Origin: Saccoglossus kowalevskii
Lineage: Eukaryota; Hemichordata; Enteropneusta; Harrimaniidae
Assembly (NCBI RefSeq): GCF_000003605.2
Contig: NW_003136293.1
Span: 1 to 24,618, forward strand
DNA: 24,618 nt
Direction of reading: 5' to 3'
The position numbers and the translations under genes were made by a program. This document shows, in pieces, positions 1 to 10,469 of this stretch. The number at the start of each line of letters is the position of its first letter. Within the stretch, counting starts at the first letter, position 1. The notes under the pieces were generated by a model. It was not told where the DNA came from. It saw only the letters and a list, made by a program, of their open reading frames with translations, and searched no databases.

Positions 1-1
1 C

Positions 2-1048
2 ACACAGAGACTGTCAGCAACTAGACAAAACAAACCGTGGTTGGTGCCACTGTGTTGAAACGTCATTTTGTTCCACTCATAATCTATTTATTATGTGAAA
101 CACAGTAACTGTCAACAACTAGACAAAACAAACTGTGGTTGGTGCCACTGTGTTGAAACGTCATTTTGTTCTACTCATAATCTATTTATTATGTGAAACA
201 CAGTGATTGTCAGCAACTAGACAAAACAAACTGTGGTTGGTGCCACTGTGTTGAAACGTCATTTTGTTCTACTCATAATATATTTATTATGTGAAACACA
301 GTAACTGTCAACAACTAGACAAAACAAACTGTGGTTGGTGCCACTGTGTTGAAACGTCATTTTGTTCTACTCATAATCTATTTATTATGTGAAACACAGA
401 GACTGTCAGCAACTAGACAAAACAAACTGTGGTTGGTGCCACTGTGTTGAAACGTCATTTTGTTCTACTCATAATATATTTATTATGTGAAACACAGAGA
501 CTGTCAGCAACTAGACAAAACAAACTGTGGTTGGTGCCACTGTGTTGAAACGTCATTTTGTTCTACTCATAATCTATTTATTATGTGAAACACAGAGACT
601 GTCAGCAACTAGACAAAACAAACTGTGGTTGGTGCCACTGTGTTGAAACGTCATTTTGTTCTACTCATTATATTTATTATGTGAAACACAGTGTCAGCAA
701 CTAGACAAAACAAACTGTGGTTGGTGCCACTGTGTTGAAACGTCATTTTGTTCTACTCATAATCTATTTATTATGTGAAACACAGAGACTGTCAGCAACT
801 AGACAAAACAAACTGTGGTTGGTGCCACTGTGGTGAAACGTCATTTTGTTCTACTCATAATCTATTTATTATGTGAAACACAGTGTCAGCAACTAGACAA
901 AACAAACTGTGGTTGGTGCCACTTTGGTGAAACGTCATTTTGTTCTACTCATAATCTATTTATTATGTGAAACACAGTGATTGTCAGCAACTAGACAAAA
1001 CAAACTGTGGTTGGTGTCACTGTGGTGAGACGTCATTTTGTTCTACTC
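2..1048 (+). repeat. HOR-1 truncated copy with alternating ATAATAT/ATAATCT dimers
   Basis: This block matches 11637-12687 base for base by eye over nearly its whole length (offset 11,635 rising to 11,638 through small indels). It contains GTAACTGTCAAC monomers at 109 and 305, then units alternating between CATAATATATT and CATAATCTATT, 4-bp-deleted units at 692 and 884, and a CACTTTGG unit. A private 2-bp deletion lies near 668. At about 1049 the next unit switches to CTCTTAATC and GAAAAACAG, whereas the partner keeps CATAATC, so the copy is cut off by a recombination junction inside a monomer. Confidence 0.85.
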
Positions 1049-1078
1049 TTAATCTATTTATTATGTGAAAAACAGTGA

Positions 1079-1750
1079 CTGTCAGCAACTAGACAAAACA
1101 CACTGTGGTTGGTGCCACTGTATTAAAACGTCATTTTGTTCTACTCATGGTCTATTTATTATGTGAAACACAGTGACTGTCAGCAACTAGACAAAACAAA
1201 CTGTGGTTGGTGCCACTGTGTTAAAACGTCATTTTGTTCTACTCATGGTCTATTTATTATGTGAAACACAGTAACTGTCAACAACTAGACAAAACAAACT
1301 GTGGTTGGTGCCACTGTGTTGAAACGTCATTTTGTTCTACTCATAATCTATTTATTATGTGAAACACAGAGACTGTCAGCAACTAGACAAAACAAACTGT
1401 GGTTGGTGCCACTGTGTTGAAACGTCATTTTGTTCTACTCATAATATATTTATTATGTGAAACACAGAGACTGTCAGCAACTAGACAAAACAAACTGTGG
1501 TTGGTGCCACTGTGTTGAAACGTCATTTTGTTCTACTCATAATCTATTTATTATGTGAAACACAGAGACTGTCAGCAACTAGACAAAACAAACTGTGGTT
1601 GGTGCCACTGTGTTGAAACGTCATTTTGTTCTACTCATAATATATTTATTATGTGAAACACAGTGTCAGCAACTAGACAAACAAACTGTGGTTGGTGCCA
1701 CTGTGTTGAAACGTCATTTTGTTCTACTCATAATCTATTTATTATGTGAA
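1079..1750 (+). repeat. First copy of an 877-bp-offset tandem duplication
   Basis: Units here recur 877-878 bp downstream at 1956-2627: a CACACTGTGG unit at 1079, GTTAAAAC/CATGGTC units, the GTAACTGTCAAC unit at 1275, the ATAATAT/ATAATCT dimers and the 4-bp-deleted unit at 1664. A 1-bp deletion occurs in the A run near 1677. The unit ending about 1751 switches to GAAAAACAG where the partner has GAAACACAGAG, marking a hybrid junction that removes most of the second half of HOR-1. Confidence 0.8.
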
Positions 1751-2151
1751 AAACAGTGACTGTCAGCAACTAGACAAAACAAACTGTGGTTGGTGCCACT
1801 GTGTTAAAACGTCATTTTGTTCTACTCATGGTCTATTTATTATGTGAAACACAGTGACTGTCAGCAACTAGACAAAACAAACTGTGGTTGGTGCCACTGT
1901 GGTGAAACGTCATTTTGTTCTACTCTTAATCTATTTATTATGTGAAAAACAGTGACTGTCAGCAACTAGACAAAACACACTGTGGTTGGTGCCACTGTGT
2001 TAAAACGTCATTTTGTTCTACTCATGGTCTATTTATTATGTGAAACACAGTGACTGTCAGCAACTAGACAAAACAAACTGTGGTTGGTGCCACTGTGTTA
2101 AAACGTCATTTTGTTCTACTCATGGTCTATTTATTATGTGAAACACAGTAA

Positions 2152-3515
2152 CTGTCAACAACTAGACAAAACAAACTGTGGTTGGTGCCACTGTGTTGAA
2201 ACGTCATTTTGTTCTACTCATAATCTATTTATTATGTGAAACACAGAGACTGTCAGCAACTAGACAAAACAAACTGTGGTTGGTGCCACTGTGTTGAAAC
2301 GTCATTTTGTTCTACTCATAATATATTTATTATGTGAAACACAGAGACTGTCAGCAACTAGACAAAACAAACTGTGGTTGGTGCCACTGTGTTGAAACGT
2401 CATTTTGTTCTACTCATAATCTATTTATTATGTGAAACACAGAGACTGTCAGCAACTAGACAAAACAAACTGTGGTTGGTGCCACTGTGTTGAAACGTCA
2501 TTTTGTTCTACTCATAATATATTTATTATGTGAAACACAGTGTCAGCAACTAGACAAAACAAACTGTGGTTGGTGCCACTGTGTTGAAACGTCATTTTGT
2601 TCTACTCATAATCTATTTATTATGTGAAACACAGAGACTGTCAGCAACTAGACAAAACAAACTGTGGTTGGTGCCACTGTGGTGAAACGTCATTTTGTTC
2701 TACTCATAATCTATTTATTATGTGAAACACAGTGTCAGCAACTAGACAAAACAAACTGTGGTTGGTGCCACTTTGGTGAAACGTCATTTTGTTCTACTCA
2801 TAATCTATTTATTATGTGAAACACAGTGATTGTCAGCAACTAGACAAAACAAACTGTGGTTGGTGTCACTGTGGTGAGACGTCATTTTGTTCTACTCATA
2901 ATCTATTTATTATGTGAAACACAGTGACTGTCAGCAACTAGACAAAACAAACTGTGGTTGGTGCCACTGTGGTGAAACGTCATTTTGTTCTACTCATAAT
3001 CTATTTATTATGTGAAAAACAGTGACTGTCAGCAACTAGACAAAACAAACTGTGGTTGGTGCCACTGTGTTAAAACGTCATTTTGTTCTACTCATGGTCT
3101 ATTTATTATGTGAAACACAGTGACTGTCAGCAACTAGACAAAACAAACTGTGGTTGGTGCCACTGTGGTGAAACGTCATTTTGTTCTACTCATAATCTAT
3201 TTATTATGTGAAAAACAGTGACTGTCAGCAACTAGACAAAACAAACTGTGGTTGGTGCCACTGTGTTAAAACGTCATTTTGTTCTACTCATGGTCTATTT
3301 ATTATGTGAAACACAGTGACTGTCAGCAACTAGACAAAACAAACTGTGGTTGGTGCCACTGTGGTGAAACGTCATTTTGTTCTACTCTTAATCTATTTAT
3401 TATGTGAAAAACAGTGACTGTCAGCAACTAGACAAAACAAACTGTGGTTGGTGCCACTGTGTTAAAACGTCATTTTGTTCTACTCATGGTCTATTTATTA
3501 TGTGAAACACAGTGA
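2152..3515 (+). repeat. HOR-1, complete 14-monomer copy
   Basis: This is the fullest left-hand copy of the 14-unit higher-order repeat (1,364 bp = 14 x 98 minus two 4-bp deletions). Order of unit types: GTAACTGTCAAC start, ATAATAT and ATAATCT alternation, 4-bp-deleted units at 2541 and 2733 (the second with CACTTTGG), a TTGTCAG/GTGTCAC/GTGAGAC unit at 2830, then alternating GGTGAAAC...GAAAAACAG and GTTAAAAC...CATGGTC units with one CTCTTAATC unit. The same order recurs at 11940-13305 with an offset of 9,788-9,790 bp. After 3516 the sequence changes to CACAAC-type units, so the block end is sharp. Confidence 0.88.
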
Positions 3516-3805
3516 CTGTCAGCAACTAGACACAACAAACTGTGGTTGGTGTCACTGTGGTGAGACGTCATTTTGTTCTACTCATAATCTATTTATTATG
3601 TGAAACACAGAGACTGTCAACAACTAGACACAACAAACTGTGGTTGGTGTCACTGTGGTGAAACGTCATTTTGTTCTACTCATAATCTATTTATTATGTG
3701 AAACACAGTGTCAGCAACTAGACAAAACAAACTGTGGTTGGTGTCACTGTGGTGAGACGTCATTTTGTTCTACTCATAATCTATTTATTATGTGAAACAC
3801 AGTGA
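3516..3805 (+). repeat. CACAAC / GTGTCAC-type monomers
   Basis: Three units carry CTAGACACAAC or GTGTCACTGTGG with GTGAGACGTC, including a 4-bp-deleted one at 3709. They link HOR-1 to the HOR-2 copy that follows and resemble the CACAAC units near 4492-4883, 14090-14380 and 15066-15356. Confidence 0.75.
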
Positions 3806-4883
3806 CTGTCAGCAACTAGACAAAACAAACTGTGGTTGGTGTCACTGTGGTGAAACGTCATTTTGTTCTACTCATAATCTATTTATTATGTGAAAAACAG
3901 TGACTGTCAACAACTAGACAAAACAAACTGTGGTTGGTGCCACTGTGTTAAAACGTCATTTTGTTCTACTCATAATCTATTTATTATGTGAAACACAGTG
4001 ACTGTCAGCAACTAGACAAAACAAACTGTGGTTGGTGCCACTGTGTTGAAACGTCATTTTGTTCTACTCATAATCTATTTATTATGTGAAACACAGTGAC
4101 TGTCAGCAACTAGACAAAACAAACTGTGGTTGGTGCCACTGTGTTGAAACGTCATTTTGTTCTACTCATAATCTATTTATTATGTGAAACACAGTGACTG
4201 TCAGCAACTAGACAAAACAAACTGTGGTTGGTGCCACTGTGTTGAAACGTCATTTTGTTCTACTCATAATCTATTTATTATGTGAAACACAGTGACTGTC
4301 AGCAACTAGACAAAACAAACTGTGGTTGGTGCCACTGTGTTGAAACGTCATTTTGTTCTACTCATAATCTATTTATTATGAGAAACACAGTGACTGTCAG
4401 CAACTAGACAAAACAAACTGTGGTTGGTGTCACTGTGGTGAGACGTCATTTTGTTCTACTCATAATCTATTTATTATGTGAAACACCGAGACTGTCAACA
4501 ACTAGACACAACAAACTGTGGTTGGTGCCACTGTGGTGAGACGTCATTTTGTTCTACTCATAATCTATTTATTATGTGAAACACAGAGACTGTCAGCAAC
4601 TAGACACAACAAACTGTGGTTGGTGTCACTGTGGTGAGACGTCATTTTGTTCTACTCATAATCTATTTATTATGTGAAACACAGAGACTGTCAACAACTA
4701 GACACAACAAACTGTGGTTGGTGTCACTGTGGTGAGACGTCATTTTGTTCTACTCATAATCTATTTATTATGTGAAACACAGAGACTGTCAGCAACTAGA
4801 CACAACAAACTGTGGTTGGTGTCACTGTGGTGAGACGTCATTTTGTTCTACTCATAATCTATTTATTATGTGAAACACAGAGA
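3806..4883 (+). repeat. HOR-2, copy 1
   Basis: Unit order: GTGTCAC/GGTGAAAC ending GAAAAACAG (3806); CTGTCAAC with GTTAAAAC and CATAATC (3904); four GTTGAAAC units, the last ending TATGAGAAAC (4381); GTGTCAC/GTGAGAC; then CACAAC units at 4492-4883. The region matches 10470-11351 with offset 6,664 up to about 4590 and offset 6,468 from 4884 onward, so this copy has two more CACAAC units than its partner. A private change gives GAAACACCGAG near 4486. Confidence 0.82.
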
Positions 4884-6060
4884 CTGTCAGCAACTATACA
4901 AGACAAACTGTGGTTGGTGCCACTGTGTTGAAACGTCGTTTTGTTCTACTCTTAATCTATTTATTATGTGAAACACAGAGACTGTCAGCAACTAGACAAA
5001 ACAAACTGTGGTTGGTGCCACTGTGGTGAAACGTCATTTTGTTCTACTCATAATCTATTTATTATGTGAAACACAGTGACTGTCAGCAACTAGACAAAAC
5101 AAACTGTGGTTGGTGCCACTGTGTTGAAACGTCATTTTGTTCTACTCGTAATGTATTTATTATGTGAAACACAGAGACTGTCAGCAACTAGACAAAACAA
5201 ACCGTGGTTGGTGCCACTGTGTTGAAACGTCATTTTGTTCCACTCATAATCTATTTATTATGTGAAACACAGTGATTGTCAGCAACTAGACAAAACAAAC
5301 TGTGGTTGGTGCCACTGTGTTGAAACGTCATTTTGTTCTACTCATGGTCTATTTATTATGAGAAACACAGTGACTGTCAGCAACTAGACAAAACAAACTG
5401 TGGTTGGTGTCACTGTGGTGAGACGTCATTTTGTTCTACTCATAATCTATTTATTATGTGAAACACAGAGACTGTCAGCAACTATACAAGACAAACTGTG
5501 GTTGGTGCCACTGTGTTGAAACGTCGTTTTGTTCTACTCTTAATCTATTTATTATGTGAAACACAGAGACTGTCAGCAACTAGACAAAACAAACTGTGGT
5601 TGGTGCCACTGTGGTGAAACGTCATTTTGTTCTACTCATAATCTATTTATTATGTGAAACACAGTGACTGTCAGCAACTAGACAAAACAAACTGTGGTTG
5701 GTGCCACTGTGTTGAAACGTCATTTTGTTCTACTCGTAATCTATTTATTATGTGAAACACAGAGACTGTCAGCAACTAGACAAAACAAACCGTGGTTGGT
5801 GCCACTGTGTTGAAACGTCATTTTGTTCCACTCATAATCTATTTATTATGTGAAACACAGTGATTGTCAGCAACTAGACAAAACAAACTGTGGTTGGTGC
5901 CACTGTGTTGAAACGTCATTTTGTTCTACTCATGGTCTATTTATTATGAGAAACACAGTGACTGTCAGCAACTAGACAAAACAAACTGTGGTTGGTGTCA
6001 CTGTGGTGAGACGTCATTTTGTTCTACTCATAATCTATTTATTATGTGAAACACAGAGAC
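4805..6060 (+). repeat. 588-bp (six-monomer) tandem duplication
   Basis: Two adjacent copies of a six-unit block. Markers CTATACAAGAC with CGTCGTTTTG occur at 4884 and 5472, ACTCGTAAT at about 5150 and 5735, ACCGTGG with TTCCACTC at 5178 and 5766, and TATGAGAAAC at 5361 and 5949, each exactly 588 bp apart. One difference is CGTAATGTATT in the first copy against CGTAATCTATT in the second; 11615 shares the first copy's form. The 4884-5275 part is also repeated at 11352-11743. Confidence 0.88.
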
Positions 6061-6647
6061 TGTCAACAACTAGACACAACAAACTGTGGTTAGTGCCACT
6101 GTGTTGAAACGTCGTTTTGTTCTACTCTTAATCTATTTATTATGTGAAACACAGAGACTGTCAGCAACTAGACAAAACAAACCGTGGTTGGTGCCACTGT
6201 GTTGAAACGTCATTTTGTTATACTCATAATCTATTTATTATGTGAAACACTGTGACTGTCAGCAACTAGACAAAACAAACTGTGGTTGGTGCCACTGTGT
6301 TGAAACGTCATTTTGTTCTACTCTTAATCTATTTATTATGTGAAACACAGAGACTGTCAGCAACTAGACAAAACAAACCGTGGTTGGTGCCACTGTGTTG
6401 AAACGTCATTTTGTTCTACTCATAATCTATTTATTATGTGAAACACAGTGACTGTCAGCAACTAGACAAAACAAACTGTGGTTGGTGCCACTGTGTTGAA
6501 ACGTCATTTTGTTCTACTCTTAATCTATTTATTATGTGAAACACAGAGACTGTCAGCAACTAGACAAAACAAACCGTGTTTGGTGCCACTATGTTGAAAC
6601 GTCATTTTGTTCTACTCATAATCTATTTATTATGTGAAACACAGTGA
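6061..6647 (+). repeat. 196-bp dimers (ACCGTG / CTCTTAATC alternation)
   Basis: From 6158 units alternate between a form with ACCGTG plus CATAATC (6158, 6354, 6550) and a form with ACTGTGG plus CTCTTAATC ending CAGAGA (6256, 6452), a dimer period of 196 bp. The first unit (6060) is a mosaic with CACAAC, TTAGTGCC and CGTCGTTTTG. Private changes include GTTATACTC near 6216 and CACTATGTTG near 6588. Confidence 0.75.
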
Positions 6648-7530
6648 CTGTCAGCAACTAGACAAAACAAACTGTGGTTGGTGCCACTGTGTTGAAACGT
6701 CGTTTTGTTCTATTCATAATCTCTTTACTATGTGAAACACAGTGACTGTCAGCAACTATACAAAACAAACTGTGGTTGGTGCCACTGTGGTGAAACGTCA
6801 TTTTGTTCTACTCATAATCTATTTATTATTTGAAACACAGTGACTGTCAACAACTATACAAGACAAACTGTGGTTGGTGCCACTGTGTTGAAACGTCATT
6901 TTGTTCTACTCATAATCTATTTATTATGTGAAACACAGTGACTGTCAGCAACTAGACAAAACAAACTGTGGTTGGTGCCACTGTGTTGGAACGTCATTTT
7001 GTTCTACTCATAATCTATTTATTATGTGAAACACAGTGACTGTCAGCAACTATACAAGACAAACTGTGGTTGGTGCCACTGTGTTGAAACGTCATTTTGT
7101 TCTACTCATAATCTATTTATTATGTGAAACACAGTGACTGTCAGCAACTAGACAAAACAAACTGTGGTTGGTGCCACTGTGTTGAAACGTCATTTTGTTC
7201 TACTCTTAATCTATTTATTATGTGAAACACAGAGACTGTCAGCAACTAGACAAAACAAACCGTGGTTGGTGCCACTGTGTTGAAACGTCATTTTGTTCTA
7301 CTCATAATCTATTTATTATGTGAAACACAGTGACTGTCAGCAACTAGACAAAACAAACTGTGGTTGGTGCCACTGTGTTGAAACGTCATTTTGTTCTACT
7401 CATAATCTCTTTACTATGTGAAACACAGTGACTGTCAGCAACTATACAAAACAAACTGTGGTTGGTGCCACTGTGGTGAAACGTCATTTTGTTCTACTCA
7501 TAATCTATTTATTATTTGAAACACAGTGAC
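6452..7530 (+). repeat. 686-bp (seven-monomer) duplication
   Basis: Units at 6452-6843 recur at 7138-7529, exactly 686 bp on. Shared rare markers are CTCTTTACTATG (about 6720 and 7407), CTATACAAAAC units (6746, 7432) and TTATTTGAAAC (about 6827 and 7513). The copies differ at scattered sites, for example CGTCGTTTTGTTCTATTC in the first against CGTCATTTTGTTCTACTC in the second, and the following units diverge (GTTGAAAC versus GGAGAAAC with CATATTG), so this duplication is older than the near-identical HOR blocks. Confidence 0.78.
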
Positions 7531-9884
7531 TGTCAACAACTATACAAGACAAACTGTGGTTGGTGCCACTGTGGAGAAACGTCATATTGTTCTACTCATA
7601 ATCTATTTATTATGTGAAACACAGTGATTGTCAGCAACTATACAAAACAAACTGTGGTTGGTGCCACTGTGTTGAAACGTCATTTTGTTCTACTCATAAT
7701 CTATTGATTATGTGAAACACAGAGACTGTCAACAACTAGACAAAACAAACTGTGGTTGGTGCCACTGTGGTGAAACGTCATTTTGTTCTATTCATAATCT
7801 ATGTATTATGTGAAACACAGTGATTGTCAGCAACTAGACACAACAAACTGTGGTTGGTGCCACTGTGGTGAAACGTCATTTTGTTCTACTCATAATCTAT
7901 TTATTATGTGAAACACAGTGATTGTCAGCAACTAGACAAAACAAACTGTGGTTGGTGCCACTGTGTTGAAACGTCGTTTTGTTCTATTCATAATCTATGT
8001 ATTATGTGAAACACAGTGATTGTCAGCAACTATACAAAACAAACTGTGGTTGGTGCCACTGTGTTGAAACGTCATTTTGTTCTACTCATAATCTATCTAT
8101 TATGTGAAACACTGTGACTGTCAGCAACTAGACAAAACAAACTGTGGTTGGTGCCACTGTGGTGAAACGTCATTTTGTTCTACTCATAGTCTATTTATTA
8201 TGTGAAACACAATGACTGTCAGCAACTAGACAAAACAAACTGTGGTTGGTGCCACTGTGGTGAAACGTCATTTTCTTCTATTCATAATCTATTTATTATG
8301 TGAAACACAGTGATTGTCAGCAACTAGACAAAACAAACTGTGGTTGGTGCCACTGTGGTGAAACGTCATTTTGTTCTACTCATAATCTATTTATTATGTG
8401 AAACACAGTGATTGTCAGCAACTAGACAAAACAAACTGTGGTTGGTGCCACTGTGGTGAAACGTCATTTTGTTCTACTCATAATCTCTTTACTATGTGAA
8501 ACACAGTGAGTGTCAACAACTAGACAAAACAAACTGTGGTTGGTGTCACTGTGTTGAAACGTCATTTTGTTCTACTCATAATCTATTTATTATGTGAAAC
8601 ACAGAGACTGTCAGCAACTAGACAAAACAAACTGTGGTTGGTGCCACTGTGGTGAAACGTCATTTTGTTCTACTCATAATCTATTTATTATGTGAAACAC
8701 AGTGATTGTCAGCAACTAGACAAAACAAACTGTGGTTGGTGCCACTGTGTTGAAACGTCATTTTGTTCTACTCATAATCTATTTATTATGTGAAACACAA
8801 TGACTGTCAACAACTATACAAAACAAACTGTGGTTGGTGCCACTGTGGTGAAACGTCATTTTGTTCTACTCATAATCTATTTATTATGTGAAACACAGTG
8901 ACTGTCAGCAACTATACAAAACAAACTGTGGTTGGTGCCACTGTGGTGAAACGTCATTTTGTTCTACTCATAATCTATTTATTATGTGAAACACAGTGAT
9001 TGTCAGCAACTAGACAAAACAAACTGTGGTTGGTGCCACTGTGGTGAAACGTCATTTTGTTCTACTCATAATCTATGTATTATGTGAAACACAGTGACTG
9101 TCAGCAACTAGACAAAACAAACTGTGGTTGGTGCCACTGTGGTGAAACGTCATTTTGTTCTACTCATAATCTATTTATTATGTGAAACACAGTGACTGTC
9201 AACAACTAGACAAAACAAACTGTGGTTGGTGCCACTGTGGTGAAACGTCATTTTGTTCTACTCATAATCTATTTATTATGTGAAACACAGAGACTGTCAG
9301 CAACTAGACAAAACAAACTGTGGTTGGTGCCACTGTGGTGAAACGTCATTTTGTTCTACTCATCATCTATTTATTATGTGAAACACAGTGACTGTCAGCA
9401 ACTAGACAAAACAAACTGTGGTTGGTGCCACTGTGGTGAAACGTCATTTTGTTCTACTCATAATCTATTTATTATGTGAAACACAGAGACTGTCAACAAC
9501 TAGACAAAACAAACTGTGGTTGGTGCCACTGTGGTGAAACGTCATTTTGTTCTACTCATAATCTATTTATTATGTGAAACACAGAGACTGTCAACAACTA
9601 GACAAAACAAACTGTGGTTGGTGCCACTGTGTTGAAACGTCATTTTGTTCTACTCATAATCTATTTATTATGTGAAACACAGTGATTGTCAGCAACTATA
9701 CAAAACAAACTGTGGTTGGTGCCACTGTGGTGAAACGTCATTTTGTTCTACTCATAATCTATTTATTATGTGAAACACAGTGACTGTCAGCAACTAGACA
9801 AAACAAACTGTGGTTGGTGCCACTGTGGTGAAACGTCATTTTGTTCTACTCATAATCTATTTATTATGTGAAACACAATGACTG
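7531..9884 (+). repeat. Diverse monomer zone 1
   Basis: About 24 units with many individual changes (CTATTGATTATG, CTATGTATTATG, CTATCTATTATG, TTTTCTTCTATTC, CATCATC, CAATGACTG) and mostly GGTGAAAC with TTGTCAG or CTGTCAAC starts. No long repeated order was found by eye inside it, although 9294-9400 resembles 18884-18990 (shared CATCATC) at an offset of 9,590. It looks less recently homogenised than the flanking HOR blocks. Confidence 0.75.
9098..9195 (+). repeat. Representative (consensus-like) satellite monomer
   Basis: This unit carries the commonest base at nearly every position and serves as the numbering reference. It begins CTGTCAGCAACTAGAC, has an A-rich CAAAACAAAC stretch near 16-25, GTGGTTGGTGCCACTGTGG at 27-45, a first GTGAAAC at 45-51 followed by the only CpG (CGTCATTTTG, 51-60), an AT-rich segment CATAATCTATTTATTATG at 68-85, and a second GTGAAAC at 85-91 leading into CACAGTGA. 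G+C is 37 of 98. CACTGTG (38-44) and CACAGTG (91-97) are complementary arms. The start was set arbitrarily at CTGTCAG because that motif survives in most units. The strand is also arbitrary. Confidence 0.95.
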
Positions 9885-10406
9885 TCAGCAACTAGACAAA
9901 ACAAACTGTGGTTGGTGCCACTGTGGTGAAACGTCATTTTGTTCTACTCGTAATCTATTTATTATGTGAAACACAGTGACTGTCAGCAACTAGACACAAC
10001 AAACTGTGGTTGGTGCCATTGTGTTGAAACGTCATTCTGTTCTACTCATAATATATTTATTATGTGAAACACAGTAACTGTCAACAACTAGACAAAACAA
10101 ACTGTGGTTGGTGCCACTGTGTTGAAACGTCATTTTGTTCTACTCATAATATATTTATTATGTGAAACACAGTAACTGTCAACAACTAGACAAAACAAAG
10201 TGTGGTTGGTGCCATTGTGTTGAAACGTCATTCTGTTCTACTCATAATATATTTATTATGTGAAACACAGTAACTGTCAACAACTAGACAAAACAAACTG
10301 TGGTTGGTGCCATTGTGTTGAAACGTCATTTTGTTCTACTCATAATCTATTTATTATGTGAAACACAGTGATTGTCAGCAACTAGACAAAACAAACTGTG
10401 GTTGGT
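9885..10406 (+). repeat. Marker block with CATTCTG units, copy 1
   Basis: Five to six units with rare markers: ACTCGTAATC, a CACAAC unit with GCCATTGTGTTG and GTCATTCTGTTC (10033), three GTAACTGTCAAC units with CATAATATATT, and the otherwise unseen AAAGTGTGG (G at 10200). The same series is found at 19769-20290, offset exactly 9,884 bp, including every rare marker. Both copies are followed by a TTGTCAG unit and then diverge (GTGTCAC here, GTGCCAC there). Confidence 0.88.
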
Positions 10407-10469
10407 GTCACTGTGGTGAAACGTCATTTTGTTCTACTCATAATCTATTTATTATGTGAAACACAGTGA

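Noticed and set aside
9124-9144. RNA polymerase III A-box-like TTGGTGCCACTGTGG within the monomer
   Set aside because: It departs from the A-box consensus at core positions, no B box follows at a suitable distance and no terminator T run pairs with it, so a tRNA- or SINE-derived origin is not supported.
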